Source: Gammaproteobacteria bacterium | GTDB taxonomy: Bacteria > Pseudomonadota > Gammaproteobacteria > Enterobacterales > Alteromonadaceae | Reading direction: 5' to 3' | NCBI GenBank assembly: GCA_018826295.1 | Contig: JAHJZX010000017.1 | Coordinates: 62,001 to 126,000, forward strand | DNA: 64,000 nt | Made by a program: the position numbers and the translations under genes | The notes under the pieces: generated by a model | What the model was told of the DNA's origin: nothing | Database searches by the model: none | Seen by the model: the letters and a program-made list of their open reading frames with translations, nothing else | In this document: piece by piece, positions 9,546-17,841 of the stretch | How the letters are laid out: each line of letters starts with the position of its first letter | Numbering within the stretch: the first letter of the stretch is position 1

Positions 9546-10976
9546 ATGCGGAAACAACACACAGCAGAGAATAAAGCCGGCGGCTTGCCCTGGTTTGCGT
9601 TTGGGTTTCTTAGTCTATTTATGTTGGCAGGTATTGCCGGCGGTTTCACCTTTTTTAGCGATGGTCAATTTGGCGCCGGGCTGATATTCAGCAGCATGTT
9701 TTGCGGCATATCCGGCTTGATGATGTTTCTGCTGCTGCAAGGCCATAACAAAACGCTGGCCGAGCAGGCAATGCTGCAAGGCGCAGCGCCGCAGGAGGGC
9801 ATTGCCAGCAATAATAAGACCGGCTATCAGGCCATGCTCGGGATGGGCGCAGTGTTTTTGGCCATCGGGGTACCTATTAGTTTTCTGGCAATAAGTGATG
9901 AGCTGCCAAAAGGCAATTACGCGGTATTGCTGGTGCTGGTATTCCCGATGGTTGGCGTGCTATTGCTGTGGCAGGGCCGTAGTAAGCTTAAACATTGGCA
10001 AAAAATTGGCAAAACACCGTTTTTTGCCGATCCTTTTCCCGGTAGTGCCGGTGGCCAGGTCGGTGGCTATTTTACGCTGCAACATGGCCGCTTTGCACAG
10101 CTGCCGCAGGCCGAGCTTAGTTGTGTGCATGTTTATCAGAGCGGTAGTGGTAAAAACCGTACCACTCATCGTCAGCCGCTGTGGCATGGTCAGAGTATGG
10201 TGTCGCGCACGGTAGACGGTAAACACTGGCTGGTACTGGATGTACCGGCTGAGTTACCGGCCAGCGGCAAAGATGCGCGTTATAAAGGCCGGATAGAGTG
10301 GCAGCTAAGTTGCAGCGGTGAGTTGCAGCAGGCCAGTGAACGGCTTAAATTTAGCCGGCAATGGACACTGCCGGTGATCAGTGGCACAGCACGCTGTGTC
10401 TGGCAGCCCAGCGCGGCAGAAGTTGACTTGCAACAGCAACAACGGCAGGTTGCGGCCTTTGACGCTGCCGCTAGCCAGATCTTGCAACAGGTGCAAGGTG
10501 ATAGCTTGCATTTAGTCAGCAAAGCCGGCCGCCATACTGGCACCGCACTGGTGTTAATGTTATTTGGGGCTATTTTCACCGGCTCTGGCGTGTTTCTCAG
10601 TCTTGAAGCACTGCGTCAGGGCGGCATGCTCTGGCTAATGGCGCTAACGTTTACGCCTATTGGCCTGCTGATTTTATGCTATGGCCTGTTCTGGCTAGGC
10701 CGCGGCCTTAAAGCCAGTATCGCACCGGGTAGCGTGCAGATGCAGCGCGCCATGTTTGGCATTACGCTGTATCAAAGTCAGGCGGCCCTGAGTAATGCGG
10801 AGCAGCTGCAGATTAAACAAACTATGGTATCTACCGACGGTGAAAACCAGCGCACCGAGTATTACTGCCTGCAAGCCAAAGCTGACGGCAAAACGTTGGT
10901 GCTGGCCGAAGGCATAATAGGCCGCGATGCGGCAGAAGCGTTAAAACAGCAAGTGCTTGAGGCCTTGCTACCTTGA
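9546..10976 (+). CDS. Multi-pass membrane protein, DUF3592-like
   Basis: A 476-residue inner-membrane protein of unknown function. Six hydrophobic segments are visible: about 14-37 (WFAFGFLSLFMLAGIAGGF), 45-66, 95-115, 124-144, then after a soluble domain of about 190 residues two more at about 335-355 and 365-392 (LMALTFTPIGLLILCYGLF). The central domain has immunoglobulin-like strands (LSCVHVYQSGSG, WQLSCSGE) and charged loops, as in DUF3592-type proteins. I chose ATG 9546 over an in-frame ATG at 9444 because the upstream 34 residues are atypical and run through the argA control region. Single gene, divergent from argA. Confidence 0.6.
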   Translation: MRKQHTAENKAGGLPWFAFGFLSLFMLAGIAGGFTFFSDGQFGAGLIFSSMFCGISGLMMFLLLQGHNKTLAEQAMLQGAAPQEGIASNNKTGYQAMLGMGAVFLAIGVPISFLAISDELPKGNYAVLLVLVFPMVGVLLLWQGRSKLKHWQKIGKTPFFADPFPGSAGGQVGGYFTLQHGRFAQLPQAELSCVHVYQSGSGKNRTTHRQPLWHGQSMVSRTVDGKHWLVLDVPAELPASGKDARYKGRIEWQLSCSGELQQASERLKFSRQWTLPVISGTARCVWQPSAAEVDLQQQQRQVAAFDAAASQILQQVQGDSLHLVSKAGRHTGTALVLMLFGAIFTGSGVFLSLEALRQGGMLWLMALTFTPIGLLILCYGLFWLGRGLKASIAPGSVQMQRAMFGITLYQSQAALSNAEQLQIKQTMVSTDGENQRTEYYCLQAKADGKTLVLAEGIIGRDAAEALKQQVLEALLP

Positions 10977-11048
10977 TAGTTGCAAAAGTACAGACCGCAA
11001 TAGCGGCCTGTGTTGTTTCTGCGGTTATTAGCGCTTTAAAGTCAGCGG

Positions 11049-12269
11049 TTACCAGCTACACAGCTGGGTCCAGCTGGTATCACTGCCGGGTACAGATTGT
11101 GTCCACCAATTAGCCTGATACAGCGCGTTTTGATAAATCAACTTGTCGCTGGCCGCGGCGTGGCTGGGCTGGCCTTGCCAGTCGTTTTGCGGCCAATCCG
11201 GATAAGTGTTTATCTGGCTTAAGTCATAACCAGGGCAGTTACCCGGCGGGTTGCCATCACCGCCATCATCTGGTGCCGGACGCAGGTCGAGGTTATAAAA
11301 ATGGCTGTTATCCCGCACATAAGCACGGTTGGCAGCTAAATCGCTGCTAAATTCGACGTTATCGCCGTTTAACAGTCCAATTTGTAGCAGGGTGCTGTGC
11401 TGGGTGTTTACCTGCGCCGCCAATTCTGTTGCCCACAGTGCGTTGGCGATATTGCTATTGGTGATTTGCCAGCGCTCGTCTATCAGCTCCTGGCCTGTGG
11501 CGTTAAACAAGCGTAACTGGGCATAGCCGCCAACTTCAGCCGGGGTTTGCAGGTTTACGTAAGCACCTTTATCAAACCACAGTGGCGGTGGGGTGTCGGT
11601 ATTGCCATTTACCAGTTCGATATCCGAACAGTTGTAAAAGCCTTCGCCGACCACATCAACCCGTTGCCAGCGCGTGTAAAGCACCGCCTGTCCGCTGCGA
11701 TCGGTAGGTAGCGGTACCTGCAGCGTGTAGTAACCGGCATCGGCTGCAACATCGCTTTGCTGGTGAATAAGCTCCAACTGGTTCCAGCTAAGTGGTTCAC
11801 TGGCAATATTAAAGCCGGGTTTGCTTAAATAAATTTGCCAGAAACTAGGGTTATGCGGTGTAGTCGCGCGAAAGCGCAGTGTGAGCTCACTGCTTTGTGC
11901 CAGGTCTATAGTGGTGCGCTGCCAGTCCGCAGACGGAATATCGATACCGCTCTTGCGGCTGTCGCCGGCGGCGCAAAGACTACCGTCACTGACGATGCTT
12001 TGCACGGCGGCCATATTACGGTAATCGCCAACATTGGCCGAAAATTCATGGTGTTGGGTCAGCATATAGCCGCCGGATTGCTGGTAAGCCACGCGGCAGG
12101 CTGCATTAGGTATACCGCTACCATCGGCTGGCCACCAGTAGCCGCCGTCGTCTTTACATATTTGCTGCCGGGCTTTGGGGTAGTCGACATAGCCATGGCT
12201 GCTGGCCTGCAGACTGATAAACAGCAGGCTGGTTGTCAGTAATGCAGGCACTACATTTTTAGTGTTCAT
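11049..12269 (-). CDS. Lytic polysaccharide monooxygenase, AA10, with GbpA-like and chitin-binding modules
   Basis: A secreted copper enzyme that oxidatively cleaves crystalline chitin and boosts chitinases. The signal peptide is residues 1-24; cleavage exposes His25 (mature HGYVDYP), the N-terminal histidine of the copper brace. The AA10 domain covers about 25-200, and the second copper histidine is probably in QHHEFSANVGD near residue 95. A GbpA domain 2-like module follows at about 212-312 (WFDKGAYVNLQTPAEVGGYA). A glycine-rich linker (DDGGDGNPPGN) leads to a CBM5/12 chitin-binding module at about 355-406 (WQGQPSH, YQANWWTQSVPGSD). CAGGAGAACGC precedes ATG. It is the last of three chitinolytic genes on this strand and a likely type II secretion substrate. 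Confidence 0.93.
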   Translation of the reverse strand: MNTKNVVPALLTTSLLFISLQASSHGYVDYPKARQQICKDDGGYWWPADGSGIPNAACRVAYQQSGGYMLTQHHEFSANVGDYRNMAAVQSIVSDGSLCAAGDSRKSGIDIPSADWQRTTIDLAQSSELTLRFRATTPHNPSFWQIYLSKPGFNIASEPLSWNQLELIHQQSDVAADAGYYTLQVPLPTDRSGQAVLYTRWQRVDVVGEGFYNCSDIELVNGNTDTPPPLWFDKGAYVNLQTPAEVGGYAQLRLFNATGQELIDERWQITNSNIANALWATELAAQVNTQHSTLLQIGLLNGDNVEFSSDLAANRAYVRDNSHFYNLDLRPAPDDGGDGNPPGNCPGYDLSQINTYPDWPQNDWQGQPSHAAASDKLIYQNALYQANWWTQSVPGSDTSWTQLCSW

Positions 12270-12455
12270 TTTGCGTTCTCCTGTACGGCCGCAGATCTTT
12301 CCGGCGGCACTGTACTTGACATTGGTGAGTGGCGTGACCTTGGCAGGGCGGCGCAGAGTGTCTGAGTGCCTGCCGTGGCGGGCACGAGTTGCTGCGACGA
12401 GCCTGAAAAGTGTTACCCGCTCACCGCTTTACTCGAAACCTAACGCCAACGAAAA

Positions 12456-12478
12456 GCGGTAGTCTTGCGACTTACCGC
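12456..12478 (-). terminator. Probable terminator of the upstream chitinase gene
   Basis: On the minus strand GCGGTAAGTC-GCAA-GACTACCGC forms a nine-pair stem with one bulged base and a four-base loop, followed by TTTTCG. It starts 19 bases after the chitinase stop and separates that gene from the LPMO gene. Confidence 0.6.
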
Positions 12479-12496
12479 CCCGCGTTTTAAAGCATG

Positions 12497-15121
12497 CTAT
12501 AAATTACAGATAAAGCTCCAGCTGCCATCACTGCCGGGCACCGAGTTAGTCCACCAGTTGGCTTTATACACGCCGCCCTGGTAAGACAAATGGTCACCGC
12601 CGTTGGCATGGCTGGGATTACCGGCCCAGTCGGATTGTGGCCACTGTGGGTAAGGGTAGATAGGTGCGCTAATGCCACCGCAGCTATCACCGTTACCACC
12701 GTCGCCATCATCACCGCCATCGCCAGCGCCAATATCTACCAGCGGTAACTGCGGGTACTCCTCTGCAAAGGCGTACTCGTTACCGTTGACACTAAGTACC
12801 CAGTTAGATGGCATTGGCATCGGCAGTTGATAGTTCAACGTTACGGTAACGCTTTCGCCACTGGCGACGCTTAAATACGCCGGCAGCGTAAAGGCAACGC
12901 GATGCAGGTTGTTCTGCAGGCCACCGATATTGTTGCCGCTGGCGTTACGGCCGCTTTCTATTACCGTTAAACCAAAACCACTTTGATCGCTGATGGTATC
13001 GGGAATGGCAGTTGGCACATCAAAGCTAACACTGCTGCCGCCCGGAATAGTGCTGTTGCTGTGGTTAGTCAGGGTCAGTTTAGGGTTGATAGGAAAGTTT
13101 TGATCGCCCAGTTTAAAGTCACTGATACTCAGACGGATATCGGCAGCCTGAGTGGGCATAACGCGCTCGGCTTTTACTGCGCCATATTGGCTGGCACCAC
13201 GAAAGCTATTGTAGAACTGCGTGGTTAGCGTATTGCCGATAAAGTACTCGCCTTTGGCGGCATCCCAGTCGTAATCGCCGGCCAGCTCCCAAAACATCAC
13301 GCCGCCGATACCGTTATCAATGACGTACTGCGCTTTGGTAGCGATACTTTGCTCGGTTTCTACCGATAAAAACACTTTTTTCTGTGCGTTCCACAACCAG
13401 GGCGCGACCGCTGTAGCGTCATAATGCCGGCTGTAGCTGCCGGTCAGTTGATGCTCAGGGTTAGCCGGGTCCAGTTCATACAGGCCGAAGTAGCTGGCGC
13501 TAATGCCTTCGGCCAGGTTCATGGTGTGCCACAGCGGGTTAGAGCCGGCGGGCATTTCATTGCCCATGGTATTTTTATCATGCCACAGGTTATCAATACC
13601 AACAGCGCCATTGCCGCACTTGCTTACCGTGCTGCCACCGGTGCCGGGTGGGCACTGGCTTTGGTTGGGTAACGCCGCACTGCCCCATAAGCCAAAGCTG
13701 CCGCCTTGTACGTCTTTCCAGCCACGGCTGTAATACGGAATACCAATATTGATACGGCCGGCTGGCATAGTGCCGCGGAAATAACGGTAAGCCCAATCGG
13801 TATTCAGGTAACCGATTTGCTGGTACTGCGCCGTGTTGTAGTAGTTCCAGGCTTTTAGCTCGGCATCTTCGCCGGTATCGAACAGCGCTGCATTATGGCC
13901 GACAAACTGGTTCCAGGCACCGTGCAGGTCGTAGCTCATAATGTTAACGTAATCCAGATATTGGGTAACCTGAAACGCTTCCATACCACGCAGCAGGTAA
14001 CCGGAAGAGGGCGAGGCAATGGTTAGCAGATAATGCTTACCATCAGCAGCACCGGCCGCATCCAGTTTTTGCCGCAGTACTTTCATCAGCTCGATGTAAG
14101 AGCGCATTAACCCGCCACGCAGGCCGTTGGCCAGGGCAAAGTCGTCCGGGTTTCCGGCATCGTTCATGCTGGTGGGGTATTCGTAGTCAATATCCACACC
14201 GTCAAAACCGTACTGGCGGATAAACGCCACGGCCGAGTCGGCAAAGGTATTAATGCCTTGCTGATTAATGCTTAAGTCGCTGTTGGTGGTCATGCTATAA
14301 AAACCGCCGCTGGCCACCCGATTACCGTTACTGTCAAAATAACCGCCGCTTTCTGCCCAACCGCCGACAGATATCAAGGTTTTTACGTGCGGATGTTGCT
14401 GTTTGTATTTTTGCAGCAGGTTAAAGTGGCCCTTGTACGACAGGTTAGGGTCGAGTTCAGCACCCGCTACGCCCGGCCATTCCATGCCGGTAGAGGCATT
14501 GGTTGGATCGCTGGTGTCGCCGACTGAAATCTGATTTGCTGCATTTACATGGGCAAAGGCGTAGTTAATGTGGGTAATTTTATCCCATGGTATATCGGAA
14601 GCTAAATAGGCCGGCTGGCCGTTTTTGCCATGGCGCCAGCTGGTAAAGTAGCCAATGATGCGCCGTGGGTGATCGGGGCTGATCATCTCGCGGCCATTAG
14701 CGTCATATACAGTGCAGTAAGGCACGCTAATACCGGGCGTTTGATACAGGCCATCGGGCCGGCAGCTGTTGTCACCGGGTACGCCGGGATCAGGCTCGGG
14801 TTCGGGATCAGGCTCGGGTTCCGGGTCTGGTTCTGGATCCGGCTCAGGCTCTGGCTCGGGTTCCGGGTCGGGCTCCGGCTCAGCACCATCACAGGCACCA
14901 AGCAAGCGCCATTCCTGATAGGGTGCAGAATGGCTTATCGGGTCGTTGCCCTGAGTCCACCAGTTAGCCTGAAAAGCTTGTTGTTGTTGCTGTACCTGAG
15001 TGCCGCCACCATAGGCCGCGTCGTTTTGCCACAATGGCAGATTAGAGCAATCGACCGCGCGGGCCGAAAAGGCCGCTGTGCTGGCCAACGCCAGCAGCGA
15101 CAAGGTAGTTGTAAGTTTCAT
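12497..15121 (-). CDS. GH18 chitinase with N- and C-terminal chitin-binding modules
   Basis: A secreted endo- or exo-acting chitinase of 874 residues. Layout: signal peptide 1-22; CBM5/12 about 23-75 (LPLWQNDAAYGGG, FQANWWTQGNDPISH); a Pro-Glu-Asp-rich linker about 80-115; GH18 barrel about 150-645 with the first motif LISVGGWAESGG and the catalytic DxxDxDxE in FDGVDIDYEYP near residue 310 (the final E is the acid). The barrel continues with MSYDLHGAWN and MFWELAGDYDWD. An uncharacterised beta-rich module follows at about 665-800 (LSISDFKLGDQNFPINP), then a second CBM5/12 at about 823-874. GCAGGAAACAA precedes ATG. Having CBM5/12 modules at both ends suits crystalline chitin. It lies between the ChiA-like gene and the LPMO gene. 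Confidence 0.95.
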   Translation of the reverse strand: MKLTTTLSLLALASTAAFSARAVDCSNLPLWQNDAAYGGGTQVQQQQQAFQANWWTQGNDPISHSAPYQEWRLLGACDGAEPEPDPEPEPEPEPDPEPDPEPEPDPEPEPDPGVPGDNSCRPDGLYQTPGISVPYCTVYDANGREMISPDHPRRIIGYFTSWRHGKNGQPAYLASDIPWDKITHINYAFAHVNAANQISVGDTSDPTNASTGMEWPGVAGAELDPNLSYKGHFNLLQKYKQQHPHVKTLISVGGWAESGGYFDSNGNRVASGGFYSMTTNSDLSINQQGINTFADSAVAFIRQYGFDGVDIDYEYPTSMNDAGNPDDFALANGLRGGLMRSYIELMKVLRQKLDAAGAADGKHYLLTIASPSSGYLLRGMEAFQVTQYLDYVNIMSYDLHGAWNQFVGHNAALFDTGEDAELKAWNYYNTAQYQQIGYLNTDWAYRYFRGTMPAGRINIGIPYYSRGWKDVQGGSFGLWGSAALPNQSQCPPGTGGSTVSKCGNGAVGIDNLWHDKNTMGNEMPAGSNPLWHTMNLAEGISASYFGLYELDPANPEHQLTGSYSRHYDATAVAPWLWNAQKKVFLSVETEQSIATKAQYVIDNGIGGVMFWELAGDYDWDAAKGEYFIGNTLTTQFYNSFRGASQYGAVKAERVMPTQAADIRLSISDFKLGDQNFPINPKLTLTNHSNSTIPGGSSVSFDVPTAIPDTISDQSGFGLTVIESGRNASGNNIGGLQNNLHRVAFTLPAYLSVASGESVTVTLNYQLPMPMPSNWVLSVNGNEYAFAEEYPQLPLVDIGAGDGGDDGDGGNGDSCGGISAPIYPYPQWPQSDWAGNPSHANGGDHLSYQGGVYKANWWTNSVPGSDGSWSFICNL
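14786..14882 (-). repeat. Hexameric repeat encoding the Pro-Glu/Asp chitinase linker
   Basis: About 97 bases of degenerate 6-bp units (variants of GGCTCG / GGTTCC / GGATCA on the plus strand) encode alternating PEPEPD dipeptides joining the CBM and the catalytic domain. This makes an extended acidic linker, a common protease-resistant spacer in secreted glycosidases. Confidence 0.8.
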
Positions 15122-15146
15122 AATTTGTTTCCTGCAAAATGCCGGC

Positions 15147-15274
15147 TATACCCGTCGTGCTTGAAGCTGCAGCTTTGTTGACTTCGCTTGCTCGCCCCAA
15201 TCACATAGTTTGTCTATGCTCATGGGGTCTCGCTCACTCGTCGCCTCACTGCAACTCCAATCACTTAGGCTATA
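15147..15274. repeat. 128-bp palindromic intergenic repeat element
   Basis: The region starts TATACCC and ends GGCTATA. It folds as one long imperfect palindrome centred at 15211. The tip is a perfect CATAG-tttgt-CTATG hairpin at 15204-15218, extended by CCCCA/TGGGG, then CGCTTGCTCG against CGCTCACTCG, and AGCTGCAG against CTGCAACT further out. The termini TATAcCC/GGcTATA also pair. It has no coding capacity and occupies most of the gap between two chitinase genes. Its dyad fits a non-autonomous mobile repeat (MITE or REP-like), and similar AAG-TGCAG-bounded palindromes are scattered in marine gammaproteobacteria (from memory). As RNA it would form a strong hairpin between the two coding regions. 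Confidence 0.7.
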
Positions 15275-15317
15275 GAGCCCGAGCCAACTAAGTAGCATAG
15301 GGCCGCGGCAATATTAG

Positions 15318-17477
15318 TTATTGCTGCGTATGGCCTAAGCCTTCATGCATCGCGTTTAAAATATGGCCATTGTCGGCATCTATTTCCCAGGCAAAAATGC
15401 CGCCCAGCTGATGCTGTAGAATATAAGCGCCTTTCTCGCGCACCGAACGCTTGGTATCGATACTGATCAGCGTATTGGTAGCTGGGTTCCAGACATAGCT
15501 GGCTTTAGCCGTGTCATCCCAGCCAACCGTAAAGCCGTTAACGCCGCTGGCATCCGGCCCGCCCATAAAGTCGGCTTCGATCTTTTTGTAGTCCATGATG
15601 CCGCGTTCCCAGCCGCCGGTAATACCATCACCACCGGTACCGGTAAACGGATTATCACCCGTTGTGCCAGACACATTCTGCCAGCCGCGACCGTACATAG
15701 CGGCACCCAGCGCAATTTTGCCAGCCGGTACGCCACGATTTAGCAGGTATTGCACCGCTTCATCAGCGCTGAAGCCAACAATAGGTGAGTTAGGTGATGG
15801 ATACAGGCCGGTTTGATGGCCCAGTACGCCATTCCAGGCACCGTAGTAGTCGTAAGTCATCAGATTGATGTAGTCCATATAAGGCGCTGCATCTTCCCAA
15901 TCTACTACGCTGAGTTTTTCTACCCCGCCTGACATGGCCGCTGCTAATTCGTACTCGCGACCGGTTTCTACGCTAAGTGCATCCAGCGCGGCGCGCAGTT
16001 CCTGCATTAAAGTGGCAAAGCCGGCACCGTCTTGAGGGCTACCCAGATCTGGTGTTGCACCACCACCGCCCGGGAATTCCCAGTCGATATCAATACCGTC
16101 AAAGAAATCGTAGGTGCGGATAAAGTCGATAATCGATTCAATAAACACGGCGCGGGCTGCCGGGTTTACGCCGACCTGATACAGGGGATCAGATAGGGTC
16201 CAGCCGCCAACAGAAGGCAGAATCTTAATATGCGGGTGCGCTTGTTTCAGCCGGTACAGTTCAGCAAAAATGCCGCGGATTGGCTGATCCCAGACATCGC
16301 CCGGATAGCCTTTTTCCAGCGCAGCGAATTTATCATGCACGACTACCGAATAATCCGGCTTGCCGGCACACTGGCTGTTTAGCGCCGCATAACCTTCAGG
16401 GTTAGCCTGGCGTAAACCTTCGTTCGGGCCGCACAGCGGGATAAAGCCATAGTAAATATGGGTCAGATTTTGCGCCGGTATATCAGCAGCGTGAAAGGCC
16501 CGGCCATAGACACCCCATTCCACAAAATAGGCACCAACTTTTTTACCAGTAGTGTTGTTATAGGCGACGTTATTTTGCTTTAACGGATGCGGCCAGGCAG
16601 TCATATCCAAATCAGTCCAGGGATCAAAGCTGCCATCGCCGCCGTCACCACCGTCACCTGAGCCTGCTGTAACAGAGACGGTTTTTACGTCACTGTCGGT
16701 ACAAAGCAGGCTACTGCTACTTTGCTGACACAGGCTAACAACAAAGTTGTAATTGCCGGTGCTGCTAAAGCTGACGCTGGTACTGCCGCTTTGCGCTTGC
16801 TGGCCATTGGCCGTTAACGCCGCGCTGTGTACGACACTACCATTTTGCTTTAATTGCCACAGATTACCGTTAGTACCCCACCACATATTCCAGGCGAGGT
16901 TAAGGCTGGCGCTGCCGCCGTTTAACGTTACGCTGCCCTCAGACCAGGCAAAAGTTGGTTTAGCTGGCGCTGCCGGGTCTACTGGGTCAACCGGGTCTAC
17001 TGGGTCAACCGGGTCTACTGGGTCAACCGGGTCAACCGGGTCAACCGGGTCAACTGGGTCTACCGGGTCTACCGGGTCAACCGGGTCCGTGCCGCCGGTG
17101 CCACTGATCGTCAGGGTGGTAATGCCGCTTTGGGCGCATTCTTCGGTCGCGCCGTTTACCTGACACAAGCTAACTTGTAGCTGATAACTGCCTGGTTGGC
17201 TAAACATCAGGTTGGTGTTGCCACTTTGCGCATTTTGGCCGTTTGGCGTTAATGCGGCCTCAAAGACAACGCTGTCATTTTTTGTTAAATACCACTTGTT
17301 ACCATTAGTGCCCCACCACATATCCCAGCGAAGTGGTACCTGTACGCTACCATTTTGTAACTGGTAGTCGGCGGGCATCCAGCTGATCACCGGTGCATTG
17401 GGTGTAGCGGCCTGCACACTGGCCGCTAACAGCAGTAAGCTCAAGCCGCCACTGCCTTTAACCATTTGTTTTAACAT
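15318..17477 (-). CDS. ChiA-type GH18 chitinase with two N-terminal ChiN-like modules
   Basis: A secreted chitinase of 719 residues closely patterned on Serratia ChiA. Signal peptide about 1-23. Two tandem ChiA N-terminal (Ig/FnIII-like) modules lie at about 25-125 and 165-272, sharing DMWWGTNGN / NMWWGTNGN and YQLQVSLC / YNFVVSLC. They are separated by a repeated Asp-Pro-Val linker. The GH18 barrel follows at about 305-705 with [27 protein letters not shown], the catalytic [11 protein letters not shown] near residue 458, [10 protein letters not shown] and [12 protein letters not shown] chose ATG 17477 because GGAGGAAG sits directly before it; an upstream in-frame TTG at 17489 would overlap that site. 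It is the first gene of the chitinolytic block in the direction of transcription. Serratia ChiA has one ChiN module; the duplication is unusual. Confidence 0.94.
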   Translation of the reverse strand: MLKQMVKGSGGLSLLLLAASVQAATPNAPVISWMPADYQLQNGSVQVPLRWDMWWGTNGNKWYLTKNDSVVFEAALTPNGQNAQSGNTNLMFSQPGSYQLQVSLCQVNGATEECAQSGITTLTISGTGGTDPVDPVDPVDPVDPVDPVDPVDPVDPVDPVDPVDPVDPAAPAKPTFAWSEGSVTLNGGSASLNLAWNMWWGTNGNLWQLKQNGSVVHSAALTANGQQAQSGSTSVSFSSTGNYNFVVSLCQQSSSSLLCTDSDVKTVSVTAGSGDGGDGGDGSFDPWTDLDMTAWPHPLKQNNVAYNNTTGKKVGAYFVEWGVYGRAFHAADIPAQNLTHIYYGFIPLCGPNEGLRQANPEGYAALNSQCAGKPDYSVVVHDKFAALEKGYPGDVWDQPIRGIFAELYRLKQAHPHIKILPSVGGWTLSDPLYQVGVNPAARAVFIESIIDFIRTYDFFDGIDIDWEFPGGGGATPDLGSPQDGAGFATLMQELRAALDALSVETGREYELAAAMSGGVEKLSVVDWEDAAPYMDYINLMTYDYYGAWNGVLGHQTGLYPSPNSPIVGFSADEAVQYLLNRGVPAGKIALGAAMYGRGWQNVSGTTGDNPFTGTGGDGITGGWERGIMDYKKIEADFMGGPDASGVNGFTVGWDDTAKASYVWNPATNTLISIDTKRSVREKGAYILQHQLGGIFAWEIDADNGHILNAMHEGLGHTQQ
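16975..17088 (-). repeat. 9-bp minisatellite encoding the Asp-Pro-Val linker
   Basis: Twelve complete units and one diverging unit of GGGTCAACC / GGGTCTACT / GGGTCTACC (plus strand) stand head to tail. Each encodes one D-P-V tripeptide. The first six alternate strictly between two unit types and the later ones are near-identical, a sign of recent slippage or unequal exchange. Copy number changes keep the reading frame and only alter linker length. Confidence 0.92.
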
Positions 17478-17841
17478 AACTTCCTCCAATCGTGCTGCAT
17501 TAATTATTTTATTTTTTATTGCTTATTATTTACCTGTCTGCCAACATATTCAGCAGCTGTTCAGGTTAAATTATTTTTGCGCCAGCCCGGCAATACTGCT
17601 CCCTGTTGCTTGCAAAATAAGCGGTATTTACTATGGCAAAAATGACAGCGTTGTCAAAATATTACAGTTAGATTTCATTGATATTTTTATGATGTGTAAT
17701 TAACTGGCTGAATTAATTGTAAAAATATTTCTGGCTGCGTGTCAGAAATTTTTACACAATATCGGGCCAAAATATTGTTTTTCGGGAAGGATGTAAATTT
17801 TGGCCGCCGCACTAATGGCAGTGCGGCAGCTAAGGACAGAT
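17478..17841. other. Intergenic region: ChiA-like promoter and ygiC 3' end
   Basis: No gene is seen. The half near the chitinase gene is very AT-rich and holds its leader and promoter. A stem GCCGCAC...GTGCGGC at 17806-17827 on the minus strand, followed by GGCCAAAATTT, may end the ygiC-type transcript, but its U-run is poor. No operator could be recognised. Confidence 0.4.

Noticed and set aside
14630-15181. 183-codon plus-strand frame over the chitinase N-terminus
   Set aside because: It is antisense to the signal peptide, CBM5/12 and linker of a clear GH18 chitinase, and it runs into the palindromic repeat.
14786-17088. CRISPR-like repeat array
   Set aside because: The repeats are short contiguous coding units (6 and 9 bp) with no spacers, and they encode protein linkers.
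16753-17163. Plus-strand frame with a Gly-Ser-Thr repeat
   Set aside because: It is the antisense reading of the 9-bp minisatellite in the ChiA-like gene and has no start signal.
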